Shown in pieces: positions 9,338 to 16,839 of a DNA stretch of 57,228 nucleotides. The stretch lies in IMG/VR virus record IMGVR_UViG_3300030117_002543, positions 1-57,228 of that record; one strand, given 5' to 3'. Every line of letters starts with the position of its first letter. Positions within the stretch are counted from its first letter, which is position 1. The notes below the pieces were generated by a model. The model saw only the letters and a program-made list of their open reading frames with translations, did no database searches and was not told where the DNA came from. This stretch comes from a virus. The translations under genes were made by a program, and so were the position numbers.

Positions 9338-9865
9338 CTATACGCTGATAGCCATCCTCTTCATCTCAACCGTTAACTTGTAGCCCAATAACCTTTTGCC
9401 CCTATCATTGGCTTCGCTTCGACTCTGTAGTTTGATGAGTTGTGCGCTATCTTCGACTGAATTACTACTGTTACCACTGACATACACCTTGGGTTGAAGA
9501 CTATTGTTCTCAAAGATGTATCTCGTTATTCTGTAAAGTGCTTGTAGCCTATCCCTTGAGAAGGTCAACTCTGAGAAGTCTCTCCTGTGTAGTGTTCTTA
9601 TGTGAACAGTGAAGCCAAACACTTCGTTTCTCACTGCATAGTCAATCGTTGGATACTCAGTAGCACCACTGTCCTCGTACACTATTATTGCAGACTTTGA
9701 ATCCATGTCAACCCTTCTTCCTTCGTTGGGAGCGATGGAACGAACATCGATGAAGTTCGGAGTTTCATTGTGATTGGATGTGATATCTCCACTTGAAATT
9801 AAAGCAGATGCGGCGGCTGACCAATTGTCACTCAACAGTCGTATAATGAAAGTAACCTCATCCAC
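9338..9865 (-). CDS. Tail terminator / tail completion protein candidate
   Basis: 175 residues. The start is GTG 9865, with GGAGGT about eight bases upstream; it overlaps the previous gene. The fold pattern (helix, strand AIIVYEDSG, strand VFGFTVHIRTLH, helix LQALYRITRYIFEN, late strand GYKLTVEMKRMAI) fits the small alpha/beta tail terminators that cap the tube at the neck. Its place just before the tail tube supports this. No catalytic residues are expected. Assignment is by order and pattern. Confidence 0.55.
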   Translation of the reverse strand: MDEVTFIIRLLSDNWSAAASALISSGDITSNHNETPNFIDVRSIAPNEGRRVDMDSKSAIIVYEDSGATEYPTIDYAVRNEVFGFTVHIRTLHRRDFSELTFSRDRLQALYRITRYIFENNSLQPKVYVSGNSSNSVEDSAQLIKLQSRSEANDRGKRLLGYKLTVEMKRMAISV

Positions 9866-10058
9866 CCTTCAATACCTCCTTAGTCGCCTTCTGTATCTCT
9901 TTTAACATACGAGCGTGATATGCTTTCTGTGCCTCTTCAATCACTGACTCATCAGATAGGGCGAAAGCGGCATAGGCACTGTCTTTGAGCAATTCATTTC
10001 TTTGCTTTTCTCGGTCTAGTATCTCTTTTAGTATCCTAGTTGGGTTTCCCTCTAACAT
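9858..10058 (-). CDS. Small helical neck-region protein
   Basis: 66 residues from ATG 10058 (GGTGATATC upstream; the TTG at 10070 lies in the preceding gene). It is almost entirely helical and charged (ILKEILDREKQRNELL, then EEAQKAYHARMLKEIQKATKEV), so probably a coiled coil. It sits between the adaptor candidate and the tail terminator candidate. The role is unknown; a minor neck or assembly protein is likely by position. Confidence 0.65.
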   Translation of the reverse strand: MLEGNPTRILKEILDREKQRNELLKDSAYAAFALSDESVIEEAQKAYHARMLKEIQKATKEVLKGG

Positions 10059-10062
10059 GATA

Positions 10063-11160
10063 TCACCCAATGAAGTACACCATGTTCGACTTGCCCTCTA
10101 GGGTCTTGTTGGCCTCTTCTATCAGAATGTCATGCTTGGTCTTCAAGTCAATGTTAGAGTTAGTCTCTGCAATCAGAATGGAGTTGTCATCATGTCGTAT
10201 CACCTCTGCGGCTACTAACTTAGTAGCGGCATCGTGTATCGTAGCAGGTACTCTACCCTCTCCGGCGAGATAGGTCACACGTATGCCGTTGTTTTCTATG
10301 AACGGATATTCCGAATGGAAGAATATCTTTCCTTCGTCACCGATGCTCCAATAGTCGCCTAGTCTGCGCTGGTCTTGGTTGTCAGTGAAACCCGTCACTG
10401 TTCCATAGGTAGATGCTAGTGTGCAATTCGTTCCATCCTCTCCCATCAATAGTGAGGATATGATTACCTTTGAACTGTCTTCGCTATCTGTTGTAGCATA
10501 AAAGAAGTCAGAGATATTAACTGCATTAGTGGTGTCCTTCAATGTCTTCGCCGCTGTCTCACCAGTGAACTTAGCGGTCTTCATCGGGTATACCTCGTTG
10601 ATTACGTCTACTATCTGACTGGCTGTAGTCTTAGCACCAAAGTTGTCATAGAAGTCCCTGACTGAGTTGTTCGCTAAATTTCGTATTGTGAATGTGTATG
10701 TGGTTGGTATGCCAACAGTGAGCGTGATTGTCCAATCATTGGTCGTCGCTGATTCAGGAACGTCAAGGGATGCGGTTGCAGAGGCCAAGTCCTTGTAACT
10801 ATTACCTTGCCAAACTTCTAGCCTGACAATCTTCTGCACTTTTGGATATGACAATTGCACGAACCCAACGTAATCCCTGTAACTTCTTAGAGGATATGCG
10901 CTCTTCGTGAATCCCTCAAAGGAATGAAACTCATCCTTGTAGATGGTCGGCCTATAGGATGTCTTCGTCTTGTCATCCACCTTCTCCTCGACTCTCTTGA
11001 TTATCTTGCCTACCTCTGCTATGGTAGGTGTAGTAGATGATGTGAATGAGTTTATCTGCAACAAATTGGATACATCGGTGTGTGTCGTGTAGAACCCTCT
11101 ACCATTTGTATAGTCCGGGTTTATCGATGTGAAATCACTTGGGGAGGATACCTTGCCCAT
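10063..11160 (-). CDS. Head-tail adaptor (connector gp6-like C-terminal domain)
   Basis: 365 residues, starting at ATG 11160 in a TAATG overlap. The C-terminal ~90 residues (IRVTYLAGEGRVPATIHDAATKLVAAEVIRHDD and following helices) match the pattern of gp6/gp15-type head-tail adaptors: a strand with YxAG, a V-P-x-x-I turn, then helices. The middle (about 110-260) is a beta-rich domain not typical of the short adaptors and may be an insertion. It would form a ring beneath the portal. Similarity judged by eye. Confidence 0.6.
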   Translation of the reverse strand: MGKVSSPSDFTSINPDYTNGRGFYTTHTDVSNLLQINSFTSSTTPTIAEVGKIIKRVEEKVDDKTKTSYRPTIYKDEFHSFEGFTKSAYPLRSYRDYVGFVQLSYPKVQKIVRLEVWQGNSYKDLASATASLDVPESATTNDWTITLTVGIPTTYTFTIRNLANNSVRDFYDNFGAKTTASQIVDVINEVYPMKTAKFTGETAAKTLKDTTNAVNISDFFYATTDSEDSSKVIISSLLMGEDGTNCTLASTYGTVTGFTDNQDQRRLGDYWSIGDEGKIFFHSEYPFIENNGIRVTYLAGEGRVPATIHDAATKLVAAEVIRHDDNSILIAETNSNIDLKTKHDILIEEANKTLEGKSNMVYFIG

Positions 11161-12845
11161 TAGCCCACCAGTCCCTTCAATCTATTGTAGCCCAACTTCA
11201 ACTCCATTAGGCTTTTGAAATCCTTCTCGGTATCTTGCATCTTTTGCCTGTCTAATTCTACGGCGGTTCTTGGCCCCTCACCACCCAAGGGTCTTCTTCC
11301 GAGGTCTTTCATCGGCTTGCCCTTCTCGTCAACTCTTTTTTGATATATCTCATAGTCCCTAGCACTGACTAGTTTTGTTGGTCTGAAATTTACCCTTAGT
11401 CTAACCATGCCTTTTCTCTCCTTTCCTGATTCCATAACTGGTACTGGATTGCCGCCTTTGTCCTTTGTTTCCTCAATGACATCTTTACCCATGGCTTGAT
11501 TGTATAGGGCATTTGCCAAATCATCAATCTTCTCTACATCTACTATTGTAGGCTTGCCATTGTCCTCCCAAATATCATACAGTTGTTCAGAAGTTAAATC
11601 GTCTAGTATCTGATTCTTCTTGGAGTCTTTTAGTCCTCTTACCTTTTCCAATTGCGGAGAGTCATCCACTTCGCTGAATGGTTTGTCTTGTGTGAATTTG
11701 TTAAATGCATACTCCATCAGTTTTACAATTGGCTTAATCTTCGTACTTCCCTCTACAGCCTTGCCCTCTAGTTTTCTCACGTACTTCATCCAAGTCTCCT
11801 TAGTCAGTGGATTGTTCAGCCCGAAACCAACGTTCTTTAAATCACCAGCAGATAGGTTATCCACTAATATGTCCAGTTTACCCACGTTCAACATCCTATC
11901 CTCTGGTTCAACTAGAGACAATAGAACGCTCTTCAATGGTGATTGCTTCTGTGATAGAATTACTTTCTCGATGTATTTCTCTAAGTTTTTTAGTGAAAGT
12001 AGGTTTTGATAAACATCCCATGTTTCTTCTACGTCATCGATGAGTCTGGTCTTACCAAACCCTTCCATCCTGTATCTACCATCATTAGTCCTGTCTATGC
12101 TGAATATCTCAACAGTCTCGTCTACTTCACCACTCTTTGGACTGGCAATGGTCAGTTTGGAATCTTCCTTCTCTAACTTTCCATAGCCCTCTGCTACTGA
12201 TATCTGCTCAATGTACTTCTCAGTGTCGAATGTGATTTGGTTATCCTTTACCTCTATGTGGTCTTTTATCTCCTCATACAGTATCGGCCTAGAATCAAGG
12301 AAGGCTCCTATGAATCCACCTGTAGTGTCATCATCCATAGCACCAAATGGCAACCCTTCCTTGAATCCTTCTGCGGTCTTCTTCCCCTTCATCGTTCTTT
12401 GGAGTTTGTTGTTGTTGTCCAAATCAGAGAGGATGAAACCCATCTCCTTCATCTTTGCAAGTATCGAAGTGGATAGGATATCATCTGGAAGCAGGTTCTC
12501 ACGCTTCAAGTCCTTGACTATCTCATCAACCAATTGCTTCTCCATAGTGTCTAGGAACTTTCTCTGATAGTCCTTGAAGTCCTGCTCATCAAACTCATAT
12601 CCTTCGTTGTCTGGTTCTCTATCGAACTCCTCTTGGGTGTATGTCAGAAGCCCACCCATTCGACCTTGTATCATATCTAGTTTGGAGTTCGACTTCCTGT
12701 TGCTTATCCAAGAGAAGGGATATGCTAACATCTGTCGAAAGAACTTCTCTTCAATGAGAGTCTGGTAATCTGCGTTCTTGTTGGCATCTAGAATTAACGT
12801 CTGCCCATCTGCGCTTACGTCTTCATCCAGATAGATTCTGCCCAT
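11160..12845 (-). CDS. Large helical structural protein of the neck cluster, unknown
   Basis: 561 residues, very charged and predominantly helical, with no signal peptide, membrane span or recognised motif. It starts at ATG 12845 after AGGTGGGGTGA and is coupled to the adaptor candidate by TAATG. Residues about 510-545 are Arg/Gly-rich (DLGRRPLGGEGPRT). Location between head and tail genes suggests a virion or assembly protein. I do not recognise the family. Confidence 0.65.
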   Translation of the reverse strand: MGRIYLDEDVSADGQTLILDANKNADYQTLIEEKFFRQMLAYPFSWISNRKSNSKLDMIQGRMGGLLTYTQEEFDREPDNEGYEFDEQDFKDYQRKFLDTMEKQLVDEIVKDLKRENLLPDDILSTSILAKMKEMGFILSDLDNNNKLQRTMKGKKTAEGFKEGLPFGAMDDDTTGGFIGAFLDSRPILYEEIKDHIEVKDNQITFDTEKYIEQISVAEGYGKLEKEDSKLTIASPKSGEVDETVEIFSIDRTNDGRYRMEGFGKTRLIDDVEETWDVYQNLLSLKNLEKYIEKVILSQKQSPLKSVLLSLVEPEDRMLNVGKLDILVDNLSAGDLKNVGFGLNNPLTKETWMKYVRKLEGKAVEGSTKIKPIVKLMEYAFNKFTQDKPFSEVDDSPQLEKVRGLKDSKKNQILDDLTSEQLYDIWEDNGKPTIVDVEKIDDLANALYNQAMGKDVIEETKDKGGNPVPVMESGKERKGMVRLRVNFRPTKLVSARDYEIYQKRVDEKGKPMKDLGRRPLGGEGPRTAVELDRQKMQDTEKDFKSLMELKLGYNRLKGLVG

Positions 12846-12854
12846 TCACCCCAC

Positions 12855-13562
12855 CTATGCAAGCCACTTAGCCCATGCAATGCCCTTACTCATGGCATTA
12901 GCAAGACCAAGACCACTTGAAGGTGGTGTATAGGACATTTGACCCGAAACGGGGTCAATCCAGTATGGATTATTCATATTGTCATATCCAGCAGGTGGCA
13001 CTGGATAACCCGACTGGTTGTTGAATGCCATCTGCTGTTGCATCATTGCATTGTTCATTCCAACTGCGGCACTGTTACCCTGTATCATCGATGGGTCTAC
13101 TCCACCGGGATTGCTCATCCCCGCTCCTCCCATCGATAGTTGTTGTTGCTCCCCTGCTGGCGTAGCGAAACCTTGAGATTCCAAATACTGTGCTTTTGCC
13201 ATTCTCCTTTGCATTACTACTTCTGAGTTGATTGCAGAAGCAAGGAGTGTCTGTAGGTCTAGATTGATGTTAGCCTCTGTAATTGTGCCAAACGCGGAAG
13301 TGGCATCGGAGTGCATGTTCATTACACCAGCACTGTCAGTCGTGAACTTCAACTCAGGGAGCATCTGTCCCAACACCTTCTGTACAGTATCTTCAATGAG
13401 TTGAGCCAATGCCGCTAGGAATGCCTCTCCATGATACTGAAAGAAGTCCTCTACATGGTTCTCTTGTAGAGTCAACAGATTGTTCATTGTCTTGAACTGA
13501 GACTGTTGATTGTTCTGCATTGTGTTCATCAAAGTGCTATTGCTAGTACCGAATAATCCCAT
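12855..13562 (-). CDS. Gln/Met/Asn-rich unknown protein of the neck cluster
   Basis: 235 residues. ATG 13562 overlaps the previous stop (TGATG); the GTG at 13565 is in the ribosome-binding region. Residues ~1-110 are helical. Residues ~130-215 are low-complexity, rich in Gly, Met, Asn, Gln and Pro. The last ~20 residues form a hydrophobic helix with WAKW. The low-complexity tail resembles flexible virion linkers. Function unknown. Confidence 0.6.
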   Translation of the reverse strand: MGLFGTSNSTLMNTMQNNQQSQFKTMNNLLTLQENHVEDFFQYHGEAFLAALAQLIEDTVQKVLGQMLPELKFTTDSAGVMNMHSDATSAFGTITEANINLDLQTLLASAINSEVVMQRRMAKAQYLESQGFATPAGEQQQLSMGGAGMSNPGGVDPSMIQGNSAAVGMNNAMMQQQMAFNNQSGYPVPPAGYDNMNNPYWIDPVSGQMSYTPPSSGLGLANAMSKGIAWAKWLA

Positions 13563-14239
13563 CACTGCTCACTCTCCACTACAGGAACCTTAGTACCCTC
13601 AGTCAATAATGTTTTCACTCTTGAGTTAACTGCGTCTGATTCCACAGTCAGCCGAAACAGTTCTTCCTCTTTACTCTCTTCGTTAGACGCTGGTGGTTTG
13701 ATAGTCCATCCCAATGAACTCAAAGAAGCGATATCAGTTGCTTTCAAACTAGTCAACGGCCCACTCGCTAATGGATTCAGTGTTGTAGGCATCGAAGGAG
13801 CCTTTGGTATGTATGCGCTGAAAGAGAGACCGTGTTCCTCTGCTAGTATCTGTTGCTCTAGCATCTCATATTGCCTGTGTATGGCGGCGTGTTTCTCGCA
13901 ATAGGTTCCTCTCATCGGATATCCCTTGCGTACCTTGTGCAATGGCAGTGGTGGTCTCAGGTTGTCACCTGCTTCCCAAACCTTGTGGGTTCCACAAACA
14001 ACGCATCTGTCCTTTATGTTGTACTTGAACCTGTACGGCACTTTCAGGAAGGTTTTGGTTTCTGGTTTGAGGACTTTCATTATCTCCTTCAATTGTTTCT
14101 TTGGCTTGTGACTTTTGTACTCATATTGCATCACTGGCCCTGCCGCTCTTGCGGCATCTTCCTTGTCCATGAACGCTTTATTCGTTACATTCGTTGAGTT
14201 AGCCCCGATGAGGCTAGGTGGTGTAAACTGCATACTCAT
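13562..14239 (-). CDS. Zinc-finger protein of the neck cluster, unknown
   Basis: 225 residues from ATG 14239 after GAGGTGAAAGGGC. A treble-clef-like cluster, CVVCGTH at ~78-84 and YCEKHAAIHRQYE at ~113-125, should bind one zinc ion. A Pro/Ser-rich segment follows at ~145-190. It lies between the GTPase and the Gln/Met-rich gene. The cluster is seen directly; the role is unknown, possibly a small DNA- or protein-binding head-completion factor. Confidence 0.6.
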   Translation of the reverse strand: MSMQFTPPSLIGANSTNVTNKAFMDKEDAARAAGPVMQYEYKSHKPKKQLKEIMKVLKPETKTFLKVPYRFKYNIKDRCVVCGTHKVWEAGDNLRPPLPLHKVRKGYPMRGTYCEKHAAIHRQYEMLEQQILAEEHGLSFSAYIPKAPSMPTTLNPLASGPLTSLKATDIASLSSLGWTIKPPASNEESKEEELFRLTVESDAVNSRVKTLLTEGTKVPVVESEQ

Positions 14240-14251
14240 GCCCTTTCACCT

Positions 14252-14914
14252 CTAGTAGTCCTTTATCATTGTTAGGACACCCCTGTAGACCATCTCCGAG
14301 TCGGATTTAGCACTTACAATATACTTGTGACAGGGTATTCCCTTGTCGTTTAACTTTTGCATTCCCTCTCTGAATGCGGCGAATATGGGATGTCCCTCTA
14401 TCGGCCCATCGTAGTCATACCTGTCTTTCCATAGGTCGTATTTATTGGCCCATATGGATACTGCAATCGGATAGTCTGCCTCTCTTTTCTTTTTCTTTTT
14501 CCCATTGTAATGCCAGTATGGTTCGCATATCGTATCAACTAAGAATGTCCAACACAACTGCTGTTCGATGTCATAGTGCTTGTTCATGTGCCTATCATCA
14601 ATCATAAATATGACATACTTGACTCTTCTTTCTTTCATGTCCTTAATCCACTCTTGCCAGTAGACTGTCTGTCCTCCTAAGTCAGCGGTCTTTACTGTGT
14701 GTGCATCTCCGTCTAGTTTGACGTATTTTCTAGATGCACGTTGCAATCCCTCTGTCCTATGTCGAATATCAGGAACCTCACCTCTTGTTCTCAACTGGTG
14801 ATTCAACGTTGTCTTTCCTGCTTGGCTTGCTCCGTATATTCCGAAGTTGATTGCGTGTATTCTCTGGTATATCTTGTTAAGTCCCTCGACTATCAATATG
14901 GCAAATCCTGCCAT
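14252..14914 (-). CDS. Arf/Ras-like small GTPase
   Basis: 220 residues from ATG 14914 (a GGTGAT lies upstream; an in-frame ATG at 14962 would add 16 residues overlapping the previous gene). All key GTPase motifs are present: G1 GASQAGKT at 28-35, G3 DLGGQ at 78-82, G4 NKYD at 157-160 and G5 SAK at 201-203. DxGGQ, rather than DTAGQ, is the hallmark of Arf/Sar/G-alpha type switches. The first ~20 residues form an amphipathic or hydrophobic helix (MAGFAILIVEGLNKIY), as in Arf proteins that use it to touch membranes. A KKKKKRE patch lies near 139-145. It is flanked by two membrane proteins. A virus-encoded switch controlling assembly or membrane contact is inferred. Confidence 0.85.
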   Translation of the reverse strand: MAGFAILIVEGLNKIYQRIHAINFGIYGASQAGKTTLNHQLRTRGEVPDIRHRTEGLQRASRKYVKLDGDAHTVKTADLGGQTVYWQEWIKDMKERRVKYVIFMIDDRHMNKHYDIEQQLCWTFLVDTICEPYWHYNGKKKKKREADYPIAVSIWANKYDLWKDRYDYDGPIEGHPIFAAFREGMQKLNDKGIPCHKYIVSAKSDSEMVYRGVLTMIKDY

Positions 14915-14927
14915 CACTGACAAGGTA

Positions 14928-15152
14928 TCACCACAGGTGATTCCAGAAATCCATAAAGCCATTCCATGCGATGGATAGAGTGTTCACACCTGCTATGGCA
15001 AATGCCTGTCCTATGACGAAACTAGTGAGAGATGCCACTGCTCCCCAAAACCAAAACCTAGCCCGTAAGAACCAGATATCAGCAGAGTGCGCTCTTTGTA
15101 AGTCATATGCGAGAGTTGACTCATCCATTCCAAATAGGATTTCGCTGACCAC
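14928..15152 (-). CDS. Small membrane protein beside the GTPase
   Basis: 74 residues with a probable GTG start (15152). A hydrophobic stretch at ~27-55 (WFLRARFWFWGAVASLTSFV, then GQAFAIAGV) forms one long or two short membrane helices, and the last residues are aromatic (WNGFMDFWNHLW). It is followed at once by the Arf-like GTPase gene. It may anchor or recruit the GTPase at the membrane (inference). Confidence 0.6.
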   Translation of the reverse strand: MVSEILFGMDESTLAYDLQRAHSADIWFLRARFWFWGAVASLTSFVIGQAFAIAGVNTLSIAWNGFMDFWNHLW

Positions 15153-15165
15153 TCACATCACTCCC

Positions 15166-15588
15166 TCACTGTTCTGTTTCCAAGGTTAAGAATGAACCCG
15201 GTGTGTTTGGGTTCAGATTTGGAAGGTTGCTGTCACCGTAGACGTTTGGTGGTGAAACCACTGTCTGGTTCCAGTTCTGTTGGAACTGCCTGAAAGAGTC
15301 CCTGACTCTCTTTCTGTTCTCCTCTTCTCTAGCCTTCCTAGCCCAATAAGCATCTATTCTCCTCTGTAGCAAGAATTCCTCAATCCAATCATTGAGAATC
15401 ATATCGAATAGGGCTTTCAAAATCATAATCCCACCTATGGTGGATATCCCAAAGAGGACAGCATGTTCCTCTGCTCCGTATGGGAAACTCATTCCGTACT
15501 GGGAATAGAAATAGATGTTTATCCCGCTGACTGCTCCTACGAACAGTATTGTCATCACTAGTCTTGTGTCTGTATCTATACTTGGCAT
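15166..15588 (-). CDS. Membrane protein with two transmembrane helices
   Basis: 140 residues from ATG 15588; the GTG at 15597 is part of the ribosome-binding region and overlaps the previous stop. Hydrophobic helices lie at ~9-27 (LVMTILFVGAVSGINIYFY) and ~40-62 (AVLFGISTIGGIMILKALFDMIL). A charged, Arg/Glu-rich helix follows (~70-105), and then a Pro/Asn-rich tail. It sits in the middle of virion genes, so it may be a virion or ejection membrane component. Confidence 0.65.
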   Translation of the reverse strand: MPSIDTDTRLVMTILFVGAVSGINIYFYSQYGMSFPYGAEEHAVLFGISTIGGIMILKALFDMILNDWIEEFLLQRRIDAYWARKAREEENRKRVRDSFRQFQQNWNQTVVSPPNVYGDSNLPNLNPNTPGSFLTLETEQ

Positions 15589-15593
15589 ATTTA

Positions 15594-15908
15594 TCACGCA
15601 AATTCAATCGAGTAAGCACCAGTACCCGTTACGTCAACGTAAATACCGTTTTGGCATACTACCCCATGCATGTCATATTCCAGTGATTGCGCTCTAGTTG
15701 CTCCTGTAGAGTGTATTTGCAATCGTGCCACCTCTATTTCACCGCCACTACCTAGTCCTGTGCCATCGGCACTGTCGTAGACTTGTACGGTGAATGTCCC
15801 ATCTGCAACTGTAGATGCGTGTATGGAAATCAGTTTGCATCTACCTGTTCTTATGATAGCATCAGCAGTTCTTACGCCGCTGGTAAAACAAGTCCCACTG
15901 CTTGCCAT
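15594..15908 (-). CDS. Small beta-sandwich surface/decoration protein candidate
   Basis: 104 residues, coupled to the preceding gene (TAATG, with GAGGGAG upstream). Alternating hydrophobic strands and Gly/Thr/Asp turns (TFTVQVYDSADGTG, then IEVARLQIHSTG and GIYVDVTGTGAYSIEFA) suggest a single beta-sandwich domain. Such small proteins near the capsid gene often decorate capsids. No family recognised. Confidence 0.55.
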   Translation of the reverse strand: MASSGTCFTSGVRTADAIIRTGRCKLISIHASTVADGTFTVQVYDSADGTGLGSGGEIEVARLQIHSTGATRAQSLEYDMHGVVCQNGIYVDVTGTGAYSIEFA

Positions 15909-16387
15909 TATGCTCCCTCGGTTAGCGTCTTAATCAGGTCTGCTTTTCTACCTTCTGTAGAAAGTCCTCTTTCTTCCAAGAGTTCCTTTAGGACTTTCAC
16001 TGTGAGTTTGTTCAAGTCAGGAGGAAGTGGACTTCCCTCCTTCTTCTCTTCTTTTGGTTCTTCCTTTACCTCTGCTATCTCAGGCTCAGGAACTTTCTTT
16101 CTTCCCATTAGTTTCTCTGTTCTGGACTTTGGATATAGGTTATCCATCACACCCTTTCCATCTGGACCGCGAAGTTTCAGCATTTTGGATAGGTGCTTTA
16201 CCTTGTGAGGATTCCTCTCCATTAGTCTTTGAATCTCTCTCTTGTCGTCTGCTGTGAATTCGACATGTACGTTTCTATCACCATAAAGCACGATACCCTT
16301 TCGTGTAGGAACCCTTGTACCGTTCCTATCGAAGGTGTATCCCTGCCACTGTATTTTACTACCGTTTTTGCTTCTTACTACTGCCAT
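15908..16387 (-). CDS. SAP-domain protein in the capsid cluster
   Basis: 159 residues from ATG 16387. The C-terminal ~35 residues (LTVKVLKELLEERGLSTEGRKADLIKTL) are a typical SAP helix-turn-helix DNA-binding motif. The linker at ~105-125 is Lys/Glu/Pro-rich. The N-terminal ~70 residues contain short strands (KIQWQGYTFDRNGTRV, VHVEFTADD). SAP motifs bind AT-rich DNA; in a virion cluster this could tether DNA or act in head completion. The motif is seen; the role is inferred. Confidence 0.65.
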   Translation of the reverse strand: MAVVRSKNGSKIQWQGYTFDRNGTRVPTRKGIVLYGDRNVHVEFTADDKREIQRLMERNPHKVKHLSKMLKLRGPDGKGVMDNLYPKSRTEKLMGRKKVPEPEIAEVKEEPKEEKKEGSPLPPDLNKLTVKVLKELLEERGLSTEGRKADLIKTLTEGA

Positions 16388-16404
16388 ATTCACACCATAA
16401 ATTA

Positions 16405-16443
16405 GGGGGTAGCAACCCCCTTCCTGTTACTCTAGGAAGAGGG
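16405..16443 (-). terminator. Two mutually exclusive hairpins below the capsid genes
   Basis: In the leftward transcript, CCCTCTTCCT pairs with AGGAAGGGGG across a short loop, and the same G run can instead pair as GGGGGT-TGCT-ACCCCC, followed by TAATTTA. The shared G tract makes the structures alternative. This sits in the only sizeable gap near the capsid gene and could terminate or attenuate transcription, keeping capsid mRNA above the downstream genes. Confidence 0.45.
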
Positions 16444-16462
16444 CCGCTACTTTATGTTTTAC

Positions 16463-16825
16463 TCAAATTAGCCCGTAGACTCTAAGTCTAAACTGCATAC
16501 CACTGTGGGTATTACCATCAGTTTGTTCTGCTGGTGTGGCTTGTAGAGCGTCTACTATCAACATAGTAAACGAGTTGCCGGATGTGTATGCACCCGCTTC
16601 TGAGACTACGAAGGTCGGATAGAACTTCACATTCGCAGTTCCGGTCAGCGTCACTGCATTAACTGTCGATAGTCCGAAGTTAGATGCACTGAACACTACA
16701 CCAGATGCGTCATATGTTGAAACATCCACTACTGCATCCACGTAATACTCATCACCGTGTACGTGGGGAGCAGTGTGTCCCTTGTGGTCAGGTAGGATGG
16801 TTACCGTAAAAACTTCCTCAGTCAT
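16463..16825 (-). CDS. Capsid decoration/stabilisation protein candidate
   Basis: 120 residues from ATG 16825 (GGTGATTTCGT upstream), encoded immediately after the major capsid protein. It is a soluble beta-rich protein with alternating strands (VFTVTILPD, YYVDAVVDVSTY, VKFYPTFVVSE, MQFRLRVYGLI) and a His-rich turn at ~17-24 (HTAPHVHGDE). Size and position match head decoration proteins of other tailed viruses. No sequence family recognised. Confidence 0.55.
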   Translation of the reverse strand: MTEEVFTVTILPDHKGHTAPHVHGDEYYVDAVVDVSTYDASGVVFSASNFGLSTVNAVTLTGTANVKFYPTFVVSEAGAYTSGNSFTMLIVDALQATPAEQTDGNTHSGMQFRLRVYGLI

Positions 16826-16839
16826 ACGAAATCACCCGC

